A stretch of DNA of 64,000 nt from Rhizobium anhuiense. GTDB lineage: Bacteria; Pseudomonadota; Alphaproteobacteria; Rhizobiales; Rhizobiaceae. Below the pieces are notes generated by a model. The model did not search any database. It was not told where the DNA came from and worked only from the letters and a program-made list of their open reading frames with translations. Position numbers and translations under genes: made by a program. Of the stretch, positions 50,641 to 61,580 are shown piece by piece; the stretch's first letter is position 1; the number at the start of each line of letters is the position of its first letter. The stretch covers positions 248,001-312,000 of the forward strand of contig NZ_ML133524.1 in assembly GCF_003985145.1 (NCBI RefSeq), given 5' to 3'.

Positions 50641-52131
50641 ATGAACCAGTCCCATGCCATCCCGACCGACGATCCGCTCGACGGAGATACGCTGCATGAA
50701 GAATGCGGGGTATTCGGAATTTTGGGACATCCCGATGCCGCAGCGCTCACGGCGCTTGGCCTGCATGCGCTTCAGCATCGCGGACAGGAAGCGGCCGGCA
50801 TCGTCTCCTTCGACGGCAAGCGCTTTTATCAAGAGCGCCATATGGGCCTCGTCGGCGACCACTATACCAATCCGATGACGCTCGCCCGCCTGCCGGGCAG
50901 CATGTCGATCGGCCATACGCGCTACTCGACGACAGGCGAAGTGGCCATGCGCAACGTGCAGCCGCTCTTTGCCGAACTGGAAGAAGGCGGCATCGCCATT
51001 GCCCATAACGGCAATTTCACCAATGGCCTGACGCTGCGCCGCCAGATCATCGCCACCGGCGCCATCTGTCAGTCGACCTCCGACACGGAAGTCGTCCTCC
51101 ACCTCATTGCCCGCTCGCGCCATGCGTCCACATCCGACCGCTTCATCGATGCGATCCGCCAGATGGAAGGCGGCTATTCGATGCTCGCCATGACGCGCAC
51201 GAAGCTGATTGCCGCCCGTGACCCCACAGGCATCCGCCCGCTCGTGCTGGGCGAACTCGACGGCAAGCCGATCTTCTGCTCGGAAACCTGCGCGCTCGAT
51301 ATCATCGGCGCCAAGTTCATCCGCGACGTGGAAAACGGCGAAGTCGTCATCTGCGAAATCCAGCCCGACGGCTCGATCAGCATCGATGCGCGCAAGCCCA
51401 GCAAGCCGCAGCCGGAGCGCCTCTGCCTGTTCGAATATGTCTATTTCGCCCGGCCGGATTCGGTCGTCGGCGGCCGCAACGTCTATACGACGCGCAAGAA
51501 CATGGGCATGAACCTCGCCAAGGAATCGCCCGTCGATGCCGACGTGATCGTGCCGGTGCCGGATGGCGGCACGCCAGCAGCGCTCGGCTATGCCCAGCAG
51601 AGCGGCATTCCCTTCGAATACGGTATCATCCGCAACCATTATGTCGGCCGTACCTTCATCGAGCCGACGCAGCAGATCCGCGCCTTCGGCGTGAAGCTGA
51701 AGCATTCGGCCAACCGGGCGATGATCGAAGGCAAGCGAGTGGTGCTGGTGGACGATTCCATCGTGCGCGGCACGACCTCTCTCAAGATCGTCCAGATGAT
51801 CCGCGAAGCCGGCGCGCGCGAAGTCCATGTCCGCGTCGCAAGCCCGATGATCTTCTTCCCGGATTTCTACGGCATCGACACGCCCGATGCCGAAAAGCTG
51901 CTGGCAAACCAGTATGCCGATGTCGAAGCCATGGCCAAATATATCGGTGCGGATTCGCTGGCTTTCCTGTCGATCAACGGGCTTTACCGCGCCGTCGGCG
52001 GCGAGGATCGCAATCCGGCCCGGCCGCAATTCACCGATCACTATTTCACCGGTGACTACCCGACCCGCCTACTCGACAAGAACGGCGAGTCGATGGGCAA
52101 CAAGCTTTCGATGCTTGCCAGCAACGGCTGA
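50641..52131 (+). CDS. purF: Amidophosphoribosyltransferase
   Basis: PurF makes 5-phosphoribosylamine from PRPP and glutamine, the first step of purine synthesis. The 496-residue protein has a 21-residue propeptide that must be removed to expose the catalytic Cys22 (HEECGVFGI). The glutaminase domain shows GHTRYSTTG and AHNGNFTN, and the PRPP loop is VVLVDDSIVRGTTS (about 366-379). The propeptide type is the one seen in Bacillus-like enzymes. The last codons are followed by a 14-bp tandem duplication (see 52120-52147). Confidence 0.97.
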   Translation: MNQSHAIPTDDPLDGDTLHEECGVFGILGHPDAAALTALGLHALQHRGQEAAGIVSFDGKRFYQERHMGLVGDHYTNPMTLARLPGSMSIGHTRYSTTGEVAMRNVQPLFAELEEGGIAIAHNGNFTNGLTLRRQIIATGAICQSTSDTEVVLHLIARSRHASTSDRFIDAIRQMEGGYSMLAMTRTKLIAARDPTGIRPLVLGELDGKPIFCSETCALDIIGAKFIRDVENGEVVICEIQPDGSISIDARKPSKPQPERLCLFEYVYFARPDSVVGGRNVYTTRKNMGMNLAKESPVDADVIVPVPDGGTPAALGYAQQSGIPFEYGIIRNHYVGRTFIEPTQQIRAFGVKLKHSANRAMIEGKRVVLVDDSIVRGTTSLKIVQMIREAGAREVHVRVASPMIFFPDFYGIDTPDAEKLLANQYADVEAMAKYIGADSLAFLSINGLYRAVGGEDRNPARPQFTDHYFTGDYPTRLLDKNGESMGNKLSMLASNG

Positions 52132-52147
52132 CAAGCAACGGCTGACC
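52120..52147 (+). repeat. 14-bp tandem duplication across the purF stop codon
   Basis: AGCAACGGCTGACA (52120-52133) is followed at once by AGCAACGGCTGACC (52134-52147), 13 of 14 bases identical. The first unit contains the purF stop codon, so the duplication does not change the protein. It looks like a small slippage event. Confidence 0.7.
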
Positions 52148-52221
52148 GGGGCCGGCTTTCCTATCATCCATCCCGGAGGGGTTCACCGCACCCCTCTCCC
52201 TTCGTCGGGGAATACGACATC

Positions 52222-52962
52222 ATGAACATCAATCTTGAGGGCAAGATCGCACTCGTCACCGGCGCGTCGCGCGGCATCGGCTATTTCACGGCGCTGGAAC
52301 TGGCCAAAGCCGGCGCCCATGTGATTGCCTGCGCCCGCACGGTCGGCGGGCTCGAGGATCTCGACGATGCGATCAAGGCCGTCGGCGGCACGGCGACGCT
52401 CGTGCCCTTCGACCTTGCCGACATGAATGCGATCGATGCGCTCGGCGGCTCGATCTTCGAGCGCTGGGGCAAGCTCGACATCCTCGTCGCCAATGCCGGC
52501 GTGCTCGGCGTCATTTCGCCGATCGGCCATATCGAAGCGAAAGTGTTCGAGAAGGTGATGAGCATCAACGTCACCGCGACATGGCGGCTGATCCGCTCGG
52601 TCGATCCGCTGCTCGCCCGTTCCGATGCCGGCCGAGCGGTCATCCTGTCTTCAGGCGCTGCCCATAAATGCCGCCCCTTCTGGGGCGCCTATTCTGCCTC
52701 CAAGGCCGCCGTCGAGGCGCTGGCGCGCACATGGGCGGGCGAAAGTCAAAGCACACCGCTGCGGATCACCAGCGTCGATCCCGGCGCGACACGCACCGCG
52801 ATGCGGGCGCAGGCGGTCCCCGGCGAAGATCCGCAGACATTGCCGCATCCATCCGAAGTGGCGAAGGCGATCCTGCCGTTGCTCGGTCCCGGAGTAACGG
52901 AGACGGGCAAACTGTTTATGGTGCGGGAAAACAAGCTCGTCGATTACCGGCTGCCGGAATAG
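52222..52962 (+). CDS. SDR family NAD(P)-dependent oxidoreductase
   Basis: The 246-residue classical short-chain dehydrogenase has the cofactor loop VTGASRGIGYFTA (residues 12-24), ANAGVLG near 92, and the catalytic Ser-Tyr-Lys in ILSSGAAHK and AYSASKAA. The YSASK Tyr and Lys and the Ser are present, so it should be active. A hairpin with stem GAGGGG/CCCCTC (52176-52196) lies upstream, probably ending purF. Its stop overlaps a fragment of a rhizobial repeat. The substrate cannot be set. Confidence 0.92.
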   Translation: MNINLEGKIALVTGASRGIGYFTALELAKAGAHVIACARTVGGLEDLDDAIKAVGGTATLVPFDLADMNAIDALGGSIFERWGKLDILVANAGVLGVISPIGHIEAKVFEKVMSINVTATWRLIRSVDPLLARSDAGRAVILSSGAAHKCRPFWGAYSASKAAVEALARTWAGESQSTPLRITSVDPGATRTAMRAQAVPGEDPQTLPHPSEVAKAILPLLGPGVTETGKLFMVRENKLVDYRLPE

Positions 52963-52978
52963 AAAGACGCGCGGCGCT
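52961..52978. repeat. Fragment of the RIME-like element at the SDR stop
   Basis: AGAAAGACGCGCGGCGCT is identical to positions 1339-1356 of the full element. The SDR stop codon (TAG, 52960-52962) runs into its first two bases. Only the right half of the palindrome remains. Confidence 0.6.
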
Positions 52979-52987
52979 ATAGACGTC

Positions 52988-53737
52988 TCACTTCGCAGCA
53001 ACGGCCGGGAACAGATGCGCCAGGCCCGTTTCCGACGGGCATAGGACGTTGAGATCCACCGGTCCCTGAATGCCGTCCAATGTGCCGTTATCGGCAAATT
53101 GCCAGATCGACCAACGGCTGCATTCTTCCTGCCTCGGCTCCCTGAACACGCTTCGCAGCCACAGGTAATGATCGGGGAAGCGGGATTCATTGCCTTTCAG
53201 ATATTGATCGAAGAATTCCTGCGTGACGTAAAAGATAGGCTTTTCGGGAAAGGTGACTTTCAGTTCGGCGAAGAAGGCGCTCACCTCGGCCGCCATTTCC
53301 TCGAGCGTCGGGACTCTGTTGCAATTGCCGACAAACTCCAGATCGACGGCGATGGGCAGGGTTCCCTGCTCCTTCGGCACGGTCGCCAGGACATTCTGCG
53401 CCTGATCCCTGCCCGGGCGGCAGAAGGTGAAGAAATGATAAGCGCCCCTGACCACGCCGGCATCTCTGGCGCGCTGCCAGTTGTCGGCGAATTTGGAATC
53501 CCGATGATCTCCCCCTTCGGTCGCCTTCATGAAGGCGAAGCGGACATTCGCCTGCGTAGCGACCGCCTTCCAATCGATATCACCCTGGTGATGGCTGACA
53601 TCGATGCCTTGGATCGGATAGCTGTCGAGAGAGGGATTGTTGAAGCGAAGCATCCCGAAATCGTATGCCAGATATGCCGCGAATGCGACCACCAGAATTG
53701 CAGTTGCTCCGATCGTCGATCGAGCCAGTTTCCGCAT
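52988..53737 (-). CDS. GH25 family lysozyme, membrane-anchored
   Basis: The 249-residue protein has an uncleaved-looking N-terminal membrane helix (residues ~8-28) and a GH25 (Chalaropsis-type) muramidase domain. The active-site pattern is clear: GIDVSHHQGDIDW near 44-56, FAFMKATEGG, YHFFTFCRPG and the acidic pair in AVDLEFVG. It should cut the MurNAc-GlcNAc bond of peptidoglycan in the periplasm. A purine-rich site (GGGGGGAAGGG) precedes the start at 53737. It is convergent with the SDR gene. Confidence 0.92.
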   Translation of the reverse strand: MRKLARSTIGATAILVVAFAAYLAYDFGMLRFNNPSLDSYPIQGIDVSHHQGDIDWKAVATQANVRFAFMKATEGGDHRDSKFADNWQRARDAGVVRGAYHFFTFCRPGRDQAQNVLATVPKEQGTLPIAVDLEFVGNCNRVPTLEEMAAEVSAFFAELKVTFPEKPIFYVTQEFFDQYLKGNESRFPDHYLWLRSVFREPRQEECSRWSIWQFADNGTLDGIQGPVDLNVLCPSETGLAHLFPAVAAK

Positions 53738-54035
53738 CCCTTCCCCCCAATTTTCGACAGCTTCTCATCTGGCTATGCGAGATTTGCGCCGCGAAAATGG
53801 CAGAATCGGATGGATGGATCCTGTTGCCGCCGATCGCTCTTCGTCCCCCTTGACCGGAAGCGCGAACCGGGCCATAAAACCCGCCATGAAAACGGTTATC
53901 TGCATTATCTGCCGGAAGATTATTCGCTAGCGCGAGCGCTGGCCCGGCCGTTTTCGTCTCCCAAATAGTCAAGATGCGAAACGCCCCGGTCCGCCGGTCG
54001 CATTATTTTTCTGATCGTGCCTTTGGGAGAGTGGA
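53738..54035. other. Divergent promoter region between GH25 gene and cysS
   Basis: Frames on both strands in these 298 bp lack recognisable motifs. ATTATTTTTCTGATC (54002-54016), just before cysS, is the only AT-rich patch and probably belongs to its promoter. I see nothing else. Confidence 0.4.
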
Positions 54036-55427
54036 ATGGACGCGACGCCGGAACTGAAGCTGTACAACACGCTGACACGGGAAAAATCGGTGTTTTCGCC
54101 GATCGATCCCGACGCTGTCCGCATGTATGTCTGCGGGCCGACCGTCTATGACTTCGCTCATATCGGCAATGCCCGGCCGGTCATCGTCTTCGATGTGCTG
54201 TTCCGGCTGCTGCGTCATGTCTACGGCAAAGACCACGTCATTTACGCCCGCAACATCACCGACGTCGATGACAAGATCAATGCGCGCGCACTTCGGGACC
54301 ACCCGGGCCTGCCACTCAATGAGGCGATCCGCGCGGTCACCGAAAAAACCGAAACGCAATTTCACGCCGATGTCGCCGAACTCGGCTGCCTGGAGCCGGA
54401 TTTCGAACCGCGCGCCACCGACAACATCGCCGAGATGATCGAGATGATCGAGAAGCTGATCGGTAACGGCCATGCCTATGTCGCATCGGGCGAAGTGCTG
54501 TTCGACACCAAATCCATGGCGGATTACGGTCAGCTTTCGAAGCGTCCGCTCGACGAGCAGCAGGCAGGTGCGCGCATCGCCGTCGACGCGCATAAGAAGA
54601 ACCCGGGCGATTTCGTGCTCTGGAAACTGTCGAGCCACAACGAGCCCGGCTGGGAGAGCCCGTGGGGCCGCGGCCGGCCTGGATGGCACATCGAATGCTC
54701 TGCGATGAGCAAGCGTTATCTCGGCGATGTCTTCGACATTCACGGCGGCGGGCTGGACCTGATCTTCCCGCACCATGAAAACGAGATCGCCCAGTCGCGC
54801 TGCGCCCATGGTACCCAAGTGATGGCGAATGTCTGGATGCATAACGGGTTCCTGCAGGTCGAAGGCCGCAAGATGTCGAAATCCGAAGGCAATTTCGTCA
54901 CCATCCACGAATTGCTGCACACGGATACTTTCGGCGGCCGCCAATGGCCGGGCCAGGTGCTGCGCCTTGCCATGCTGATGACGCATTACCGCGAGCCGAT
55001 CGATTTCTCGATCAAGCGACTGGAAGAGGCCGAACGTCTGCTCGCCAAATGGCCGGCCACAGAAGCCGGCGACGCGGCGCCCGATGAAAGCGTGCTGAAT
55101 GCGCTGGCGGACGATCTCAACACGGTGGCGGCGGTGCAGGCATTGCATGCACTGGCGCAGGCCGCCCATACGGATCCCGCCGTGGGCGCCACCTTTGCGG
55201 CAACGGCCGACCTTCTGGGCCTGCTGCCGAAAAAGATGGAGATCGACGAAGCCGTCGCATCGGCGATCGATGCGCTGGTCGCCATGCGTCTCGAAATGCT
55301 GAAGGCGAAGAACTTCACCGAGGCCGACAAGATCCGCGACGAACTGACGGCAAAGGGTATCCAGCTGAAAGACGGCAAGGATCCGGTGACAGGCGAGCGC
55401 GTGACGACGTGGGAGGTCAAGAGATGA
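54036..55427 (+). CDS. cysS: Cysteinyl-tRNA synthetase
   Basis: CysS charges tRNA-Cys. The 463-residue class I enzyme has the zinc-binding Cys in [19 protein letters not shown] (which also holds the HIGH-type motif), the later ligands in HIECSAM and [11 protein letters not shown], and KMSKSEGN near residue 279. The C-terminal anticodon-binding domain is complete ([20 protein letters not shown]). Its stop overlaps the first of three GFA-family genes (ATGA), an unusual coupling of a tRNA synthetase to putative detoxification enzymes. Confidence 0.97.
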   Translation: MDATPELKLYNTLTREKSVFSPIDPDAVRMYVCGPTVYDFAHIGNARPVIVFDVLFRLLRHVYGKDHVIYARNITDVDDKINARALRDHPGLPLNEAIRAVTEKTETQFHADVAELGCLEPDFEPRATDNIAEMIEMIEKLIGNGHAYVASGEVLFDTKSMADYGQLSKRPLDEQQAGARIAVDAHKKNPGDFVLWKLSSHNEPGWESPWGRGRPGWHIECSAMSKRYLGDVFDIHGGGLDLIFPHHENEIAQSRCAHGTQVMANVWMHNGFLQVEGRKMSKSEGNFVTIHELLHTDTFGGRQWPGQVLRLAMLMTHYREPIDFSIKRLEEAERLLAKWPATEAGDAAPDESVLNALADDLNTVAAVQALHALAQAAHTDPAVGATFAATADLLGLLPKKMEIDEAVASAIDALVAMRLEMLKAKNFTEADKIRDELTAKGIQLKDGKDPVTGERVTTWEVKR

Positions 55428-55900
55428 CCACCTACACCGGCGGCTGCCAATGCGGGACGATCCGTTTCCGGGTCAGCGGGGACATCAAGGATTCGTCGAT
55501 CTGTCATTGCCGCATGTGCCAGAAGGCGTTCGGGGCTTATTATGCGCCGCTGGTCTCGGTGCGCGGTGCCGATTTCGAATGGACCCGCGGAGAGCGGAAA
55601 AGATTTCGCTCTTCCAATTTCGTCGAGCGCGGCTTCTGCGGCGATTGCGGCACGCCGCTCACCTACGAAGCGCCGGATGGAATGGCGATTGCCGCGGGCG
55701 CCTTCGACGATCCTTCGGCGTTTCCGCCGCTGGTCCAATTCGGCGTCGAGGGCAAGATCGGTTTCGTCGATCATCTGCACGAATTGCCGGGGCACAGGAC
55801 GGAGGAGGATGTGCAAGCCGCTCCCTTCCTGCTCGAGCTTGTCTCCTACCAGCATCCAGATCATGAGACGCAGGCATGCCCCCCCAAGGAGCTCGAATGA
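55424..55900 (+). CDS. GFA family protein 1
   Basis: This 158-residue protein belongs to the GFA (glutathione-dependent formaldehyde-activating) zinc-binding family. The zinc ligands are visible as [18 protein letters not shown] and [10 protein letters not shown]. The chain ends in QHPDHETQ, a tail shared with its two neighbours. The start at 55424 has GAGG upstream and overlaps cysS by ATGA. Many family members have no proven substrate and are not formaldehyde-activating, so only zinc binding and fold can be claimed. It is one of three paralogues in tandem. Confidence 0.9.
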   Translation: MTTYTGGCQCGTIRFRVSGDIKDSSICHCRMCQKAFGAYYAPLVSVRGADFEWTRGERKRFRSSNFVERGFCGDCGTPLTYEAPDGMAIAAGAFDDPSAFPPLVQFGVEGKIGFVDHLHELPGHRTEEDVQAAPFLLELVSYQHPDHETQACPPKELE

Positions 55901-56381
55901 CGACGGAAACGGACAAAAGCGGCGGGTGCCAATGCGGGGCGGTGCGTTACCGCGCCAAAGGCGAACTCGGCTATCCCCATCTTTGCCATTGCCGCATGTG
56001 TCAGAAGGCGGCCGGCAATTATTTCATGCCGCTGGCCGGCGTGAAGCGCAGCGATTTCACCATGACGCGCGGCGCGCCAAAATGGTTCCAGTCCTCGGAT
56101 CTGGTGCGGCGCGGTTTCTGCGGCGATTGCGGCACGCCGCTGTTCTACGACATTCCGGGCGAAGACTTCATCAACCTCACGCTCGGCTCGCTCGACGAGC
56201 CCGACGCGGTCAGGCCGGTGGCGCAATCGAATACCGGCCAGAAGATGTCCTGGTTTCATGCGCTGGACGGCCTGCCGCTCGAACCGGAGCCTGAGACGCC
56301 CGACCGCGAGAATGCGATCGCGGCGAGCAATCATCAGCACCCCGACCACGACACGAAAAGCTGGCCTTTCGGAGAGACCTC

Positions 56382-56385
<4 letters not shown>
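55897..56385 (+). CDS. GFA family protein 2
   Basis: The 162-residue second paralogue has [34 protein letters not shown] and an end of HQHPDHDTKSW. All zinc-binding cysteines are kept, but the loop between residues ~90 and 140 differs clearly from copy 1, so the active sites may accept different substrates. Its start (AAGGAG site) overlaps copy 1 by ATGA. It is not a recent duplicate, since most positions outside the motifs have diverged. Confidence 0.9.
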
Positions 56386-57814
<1,429 letters not shown>

Positions 57815-57827
57815 GCCACACCGTGAA

Positions 57828-57934
57828 GCCCCCCTCACCCTAACCCTCTCCCCGAGGGTAGAGGGGACAAGGCGAACGACGTGGCTACCCTTCTCCCCTC
57901 GGAGAGAAGGTGCCCGTAGCGCGGATGAGGGGGC
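57828..57934. repeat. Proteobacterial CCCTCACCCTAACCCTCTCCCC-type palindromic repeat
   Basis: The outer ends GCCCCCCTCA and TGAGGGGGC are inverted. Inside are two hairpins, CCCTCT/AGAGGG on the left and CCTTCTC/GAGAAGG on the right. This sequence type is widespread between proteobacterial genes (recalled). It lies 45 bp before the citramalate synthase start. Confidence 0.7.
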
Positions 57935-57978
57935 ATCCGCACGACAGAAACAACACCCGCTTGGCGGGAGGAAACGAC

Positions 57979-59592
57979 ATGAAAGAACGCATCTATCTCT
58001 TTGACACGACGCTCCGGGACGGGCAGCAGACGCCCGGCATCGATTTCTCCGTCGAGGATAAGATTGCGATCGCCGCCATGCTGGACGAGTTCGGCCTTGA
58101 TTATGTCGAGGGCGGATATCCCGGCGCCAATCCGACGGATACTGCCTTCTTCGGCGAGAAGCGCACCAGCCGGGCCAGTTTCGTCGCCTTCGGCATGACG
58201 AAACGGGCAGGCATTTCGGTGTCCAACGATCCCGGCATTGCGGGGCTCTTGCAGGCCAAGAGCGACGCCATCTGTTTCGTCGCCAAGAGCTGGGACTATC
58301 ACGTCGCGGTGGCGCTCGGCTGCACCAATGAGGAAAACCTCGAATGCATCGGCGAAAGCGTCAAAGCGGCGGTCGGCGCCGGCAAGGAGGCGATCGTCGA
58401 TTGCGAGCATTTCTTCGACGGCTTCAAGGCCAATCCGGCCTATGCGCTCGCCTGCGCCAAGACGGCCTATGAGAGCGGCGCACGCTGGGTCGTGCTCTGC
58501 GATACCAATGGCGGCACGCAGCCCCCGGAGGTGCGGGCGATCGTCGAGGCGGTGATCGCCTCGGGTGTTCCCGGCCACTGTCTTGGCATCCATGCACATA
58601 ACGACACCGGCCAGGCGGTCGCCAATTCGCTTGCCGCAGTCGAAGCCGGCGTCCGGCAGATCCAGGGCACGCTGAACGGCATCGGCGAGCGCTGCGGCAA
58701 TGCCAATCTGGTGACACTGATCCCGACCTTGGCGCTGAAGAGCGCCTACAATACACGTTTCGAAACGGCGATTGACGAGGAGCGGCTGCTCAACCTCACC
58801 CGGCTCTCGCATGCCTTCGACGAGTTGCTCAACCGCTCGCCCGATCACCAGATGCCCTATGTCGGCGCTTCCGCCTTCGCCACCAAGGCCGGCATCCACG
58901 CCTCGGCGCTGCTCAAGGATCCGCGCACCTATGAACATGTGCCGCCGGAAAGCGTCGGCAATTTCCGCAAGGTCATGGTGTCGGACCAGGGCGGCAAGGC
59001 AAACTTCATCAATGCGTTGAAACGGCGCGGCATCGAGGTCGCCAAGGACGATCCGAAGCTCGACCTGCTGATCTCGATCGTCAAGGAACGCGAGGCGACG
59101 GGCTATGCCTATGAGGGCGCGGATGCGAGCTTCGAGCTGCTGGCGCGCCGCACGCTCGGCACGATCCCCGAATTCTTCACCATCGACGGCTTCCGCGTCA
59201 TGATCGAGCGCCGCTTCGACAGTCTTGGCCGTGTGAAGATCGTCTCGGAAGCGGTGGTCAAGATTACCATCGACGGCCAAACGCTGATGTCGGTTGCCGA
59301 TGCCGAAGGTCCCGTCAACGCGCTCGACCTCGCGCTGCGCAAGGATTTCGGCAAGTACCAGCACGAGATCGACGATCTGGTGCTCGCCGATTTCAAGGTG
59401 CGTATCCTCAATGGCGGCACGGAGGCGATCACCCGCGTGCTGATCGAATCCACCGACAGCGACGGCGTGCGCTGGTGGACGGTCGGCGTCTCGGAGAACA
59501 TCATCGACGCTTCGTTCCAGGCGCTGATGGATTCAGTCATCTATAAGCTGATGAAGAACCGGCAGCTGGCGGGCAAGATCGCGGCGGAATAA
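57979..59592 (+). CDS. cimA: Citramalate synthase
   Basis: CimA condenses pyruvate and acetyl-CoA to (R)-citramalate, a threonine-independent entry to isoleucine synthesis. The 537-residue protein has the HMGL-like barrel start FDTTLRDGQQTPG, the metal motif GIHAHNDTGQAVANSLAAV in two parts, the GNANLV segment, and a C-terminal LeuA-type allosteric domain. The segment VEGGYPGANPTD is typical of citramalate rather than isopropylmalate synthases. GGAGG lies 8 nt upstream of ATG 57979. Feedback control by isoleucine is expected from the family. Confidence 0.93.
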   Translation: MKERIYLFDTTLRDGQQTPGIDFSVEDKIAIAAMLDEFGLDYVEGGYPGANPTDTAFFGEKRTSRASFVAFGMTKRAGISVSNDPGIAGLLQAKSDAICFVAKSWDYHVAVALGCTNEENLECIGESVKAAVGAGKEAIVDCEHFFDGFKANPAYALACAKTAYESGARWVVLCDTNGGTQPPEVRAIVEAVIASGVPGHCLGIHAHNDTGQAVANSLAAVEAGVRQIQGTLNGIGERCGNANLVTLIPTLALKSAYNTRFETAIDEERLLNLTRLSHAFDELLNRSPDHQMPYVGASAFATKAGIHASALLKDPRTYEHVPPESVGNFRKVMVSDQGGKANFINALKRRGIEVAKDDPKLDLLISIVKEREATGYAYEGADASFELLARRTLGTIPEFFTIDGFRVMIERRFDSLGRVKIVSEAVVKITIDGQTLMSVADAEGPVNALDLALRKDFGKYQHEIDDLVLADFKVRILNGGTEAITRVLIESTDSDGVRWWTVGVSENIIDASFQALMDSVIYKLMKNRQLAGKIAAE

Positions 59593-59769
59593 GTCTATTC
59601 CGCCGGTTCGGCGACAAGACCCATCCAAATACCGTTCGTCCCCTTCGGGCGTCGCCGCGGCCAATGCCGGCCGGCGTCTTGCGCTTCAGATCTTCTCACC
59701 CTTCATTCAACGAAATGAATTGGCCTATTCACGGCGCTTAAGCTAGGCCGGATCAGAAGAAGAACAAAG

Positions 59770-60696
59770 ATGGAAACACCGATGTCGACCGATGCATCCC
59801 TTCCGTTGGCCAAGAACGAAGACAGTCCGCGCGGGTTCGCCTTCGCGCTGACGGCCTATCTGCTCTGGGGCTTCCTGCCGATCTACATGAAGGCGGTGGC
59901 GCATATTTCGCCGGCCGAGGTGATCGCCCATCGCATCGTCTGGTCGCTGCCGCTGGCAGGCCTAGTGCTGGTCGTGCTCGGACGCACCGGGGATATCCGT
60001 GCCGCGCTCCGCTCGCCGCCCATGCTGGCGATGGGGGCGCTGACGGCGTCGCTGATCACCGTCAACTGGGGCACCTATGTCTGGGCGATCGGCGCCGGCC
60101 ATTCGCTCGATGCGGCGCTTGGCTATTTCATCAATCCGCTGTTCAGCATCTTTCTCGGCGCGGTGATCCTCAAGGAAAAGCTGCAGCCGCTGCAGATGGC
60201 GGCGATCGGACTGGCAGCCCTCGCCGTCGCCGTTCTCGCGCTGGATAGCGGCGGCATCCCGTGGGTGGCGCTGACGCTGGCAATCAGCTGGGGTTTTTAT
60301 GCCCTGCTGCGCAAGACGCTGCCGCTCGGGCCGAACCAGGGCTTCTTCCTCGAAGTGCTGATCCTGAGCGGCCCGGCCCTGCTCTATATCCTCTATCTCG
60401 AATTCGGCAGCGGCCAGGGTCATCTCTACCGCACCGGCCTCGCCGACACGACCCTGCTGCTCGGCTGCGGCGTCATCACCGCCGTGCCGCTGATGATCTA
60501 TGCGAACGGCGCCAAGCTCCTGAAGCTCTCGACGATCGGCATCATGCAGTATATCGCGCCGACAATGATCTTCCTGATCGCGGTTTTCGTCTTCCACGAG
60601 CCACTCGGCACGGCGCGCATGATCGCCTTCCCGCTGATCTGGGCGGGGCTGTTCCTCTATAGCTGGTCGATGCTGAAGGGGAGCCGCGGACGCTGA
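59770..60696 (+). CDS. rarD: EamA family transporter RarD
   Basis: The 308-residue membrane protein has about ten helices in two EamA repeats and the RarD start GFAFALTAYLLWGFLPIYMKAV. Further family landmarks are VNWGTYVWAIGAGHSLDAALGYFINPL in two parts and LGPNQGFFLEVL. Homologues are linked to chloramphenicol sensitivity, but the physiological solute is not established. An alternative start lies four codons downstream (59782). It is convergent with the LOG gene. Confidence 0.92.
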   Translation: METPMSTDASLPLAKNEDSPRGFAFALTAYLLWGFLPIYMKAVAHISPAEVIAHRIVWSLPLAGLVLVVLGRTGDIRAALRSPPMLAMGALTASLITVNWGTYVWAIGAGHSLDAALGYFINPLFSIFLGAVILKEKLQPLQMAAIGLAALAVAVLALDSGGIPWVALTLAISWGFYALLRKTLPLGPNQGFFLEVLILSGPALLYILYLEFGSGQGHLYRTGLADTTLLLGCGVITAVPLMIYANGAKLLKLSTIGIMQYIAPTMIFLIAVFVFHEPLGTARMIAFPLIWAGLFLYSWSMLKGSRGR

Positions 60697-60707
60697 AGCG
60701 CCAAATG

Positions 60708-60737
60708 GCGTCGCGTCAAACCGGAGTCACGCGACGC
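60708..60737. terminator. Hairpin after rarD
   Basis: A perfect 9-bp stem, GCGTCGCGT/ACGCGACGC, with a 12-nt loop begins 12 bp after rarD. It has no T-run. It may serve both convergent transcripts. Confidence 0.5.
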
Positions 60738-60740
60738 GCT

Positions 60741-60799
60741 TCAGGTCTTTGTTCTATGCATGCCGTTGTCCCAAAACCGCTGGGGCGACCTGCATTGAA
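60741..60799. repeat. Rhizobial palindromic intergenic repeat, family C, copy 2 (decayed)
   Basis: TCTTTGTTCTATGCATGCCGTTGTC and CCGCTGGGGCGACCTGCATT correspond to the two halves of the 19377-19430 element, but the stem has several mismatches. It lies just left of the LOG gene stop. Confidence 0.55.
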
Positions 60800-60802
60800 A
60801 CC

Positions 60803-61426
60803 CTACATCTTCGAAATCACGTCCTCCTCGCCGTCACGATCGGCGGCGAGCTGGGCTGCCTGGGCCATGATCGCCGGGATGATGCCGGAGATCTCGTCGA
60901 CGACGAGCGGCTGAACCCGGTGGGCGGTGTGCAGGAAGCCCTCTTCGGTCATATGGCGCATCAGTTCCATCATCGGATCCCAGAAACCGTTGATGTTGGC
61001 GAAGACCATCGGCTTCTCGTGGCGGCCGAGCTGCGCCCAGGTCATGATCTCGACGATCTCCTCCAGCGTACCGATGCCGCCGGGCAGTGCGACGAAAGCA
61101 TCGGAGCGCTCGAACATGGTGTGTTTGCGCGCGTGCATGTCAGGGGTTACAATGAGTTCGTTGAGCTGACCGAGCGAGTGGCGAGTCGCTTCCATATCGA
61201 TCAGGAATTCGGGAATGATGCCCGTCACCTGACCGCCGCCTGAAAGAACGCCGCTCGCAACCGCGCCCATGATGCCTTTGGTACCCCCGCCATAGACGAG
61301 GCGCAGGCCGTATTCGGCGATCTCTCTTCCGAGAGCACGCCCGGCCGCCATGTGGGAAGGATCGCGTCCCGGCCTTGAGCCGCAGTAAACGCAGATGGAT
61401 CGAATCGATACAGATTGTTCGGTCAT
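60803..61426 (-). CDS. LOG family (TIGR00730 Rossmann-fold) protein
   Basis: The 207-residue protein has the family signature LPGGIGTLEE near residue 115 and GGGTKGIMGAVA near 50, with VYCGSRPGRDPSHMAA at the start. LOG proteins are phosphoribohydrolases; some release cytokinins from their ribotides, others cut AMP or similar nucleotides. In a plant-associated bacterium a cytokinin link is possible but the motif does not prove it. The start at 61426 (MTEQSVS) is chosen over a TTG four codons upstream; neither has a strong ribosome binding site. Confidence 0.9.
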   Translation of the reverse strand: MTEQSVSIRSICVYCGSRPGRDPSHMAAGRALGREIAEYGLRLVYGGGTKGIMGAVASGVLSGGGQVTGIIPEFLIDMEATRHSLGQLNELIVTPDMHARKHTMFERSDAFVALPGGIGTLEEIVEIMTWAQLGRHEKPMVFANINGFWDPMMELMRHMTEEGFLHTAHRVQPLVVDEISGIIPAIMAQAAQLAADRDGEEDVISKM

Positions 61427-61580
61427 AGAGGCAAACAACTATTCCATTTCAATGCAGTCAAGAAAATTGACTGAAAAGCAGCATGCCTAGCTTGCCTAAT
61501 TGCTTTGAATGCTTGTGAAAAGCAACGGGAATCGCTAGCAATTTTGGTTACTACGGCAAATTGCCGCCTTGGGAGACATA

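Noticed and set aside
50272..52041. 589-codon minus-strand frame opposite purF
   Set aside because: Shadow of purF; no start signal or domain.
57835..59364. 509-codon minus-strand frame opposite cimA
   Set aside because: Shadow of cimA; also runs through an intergenic repeat.
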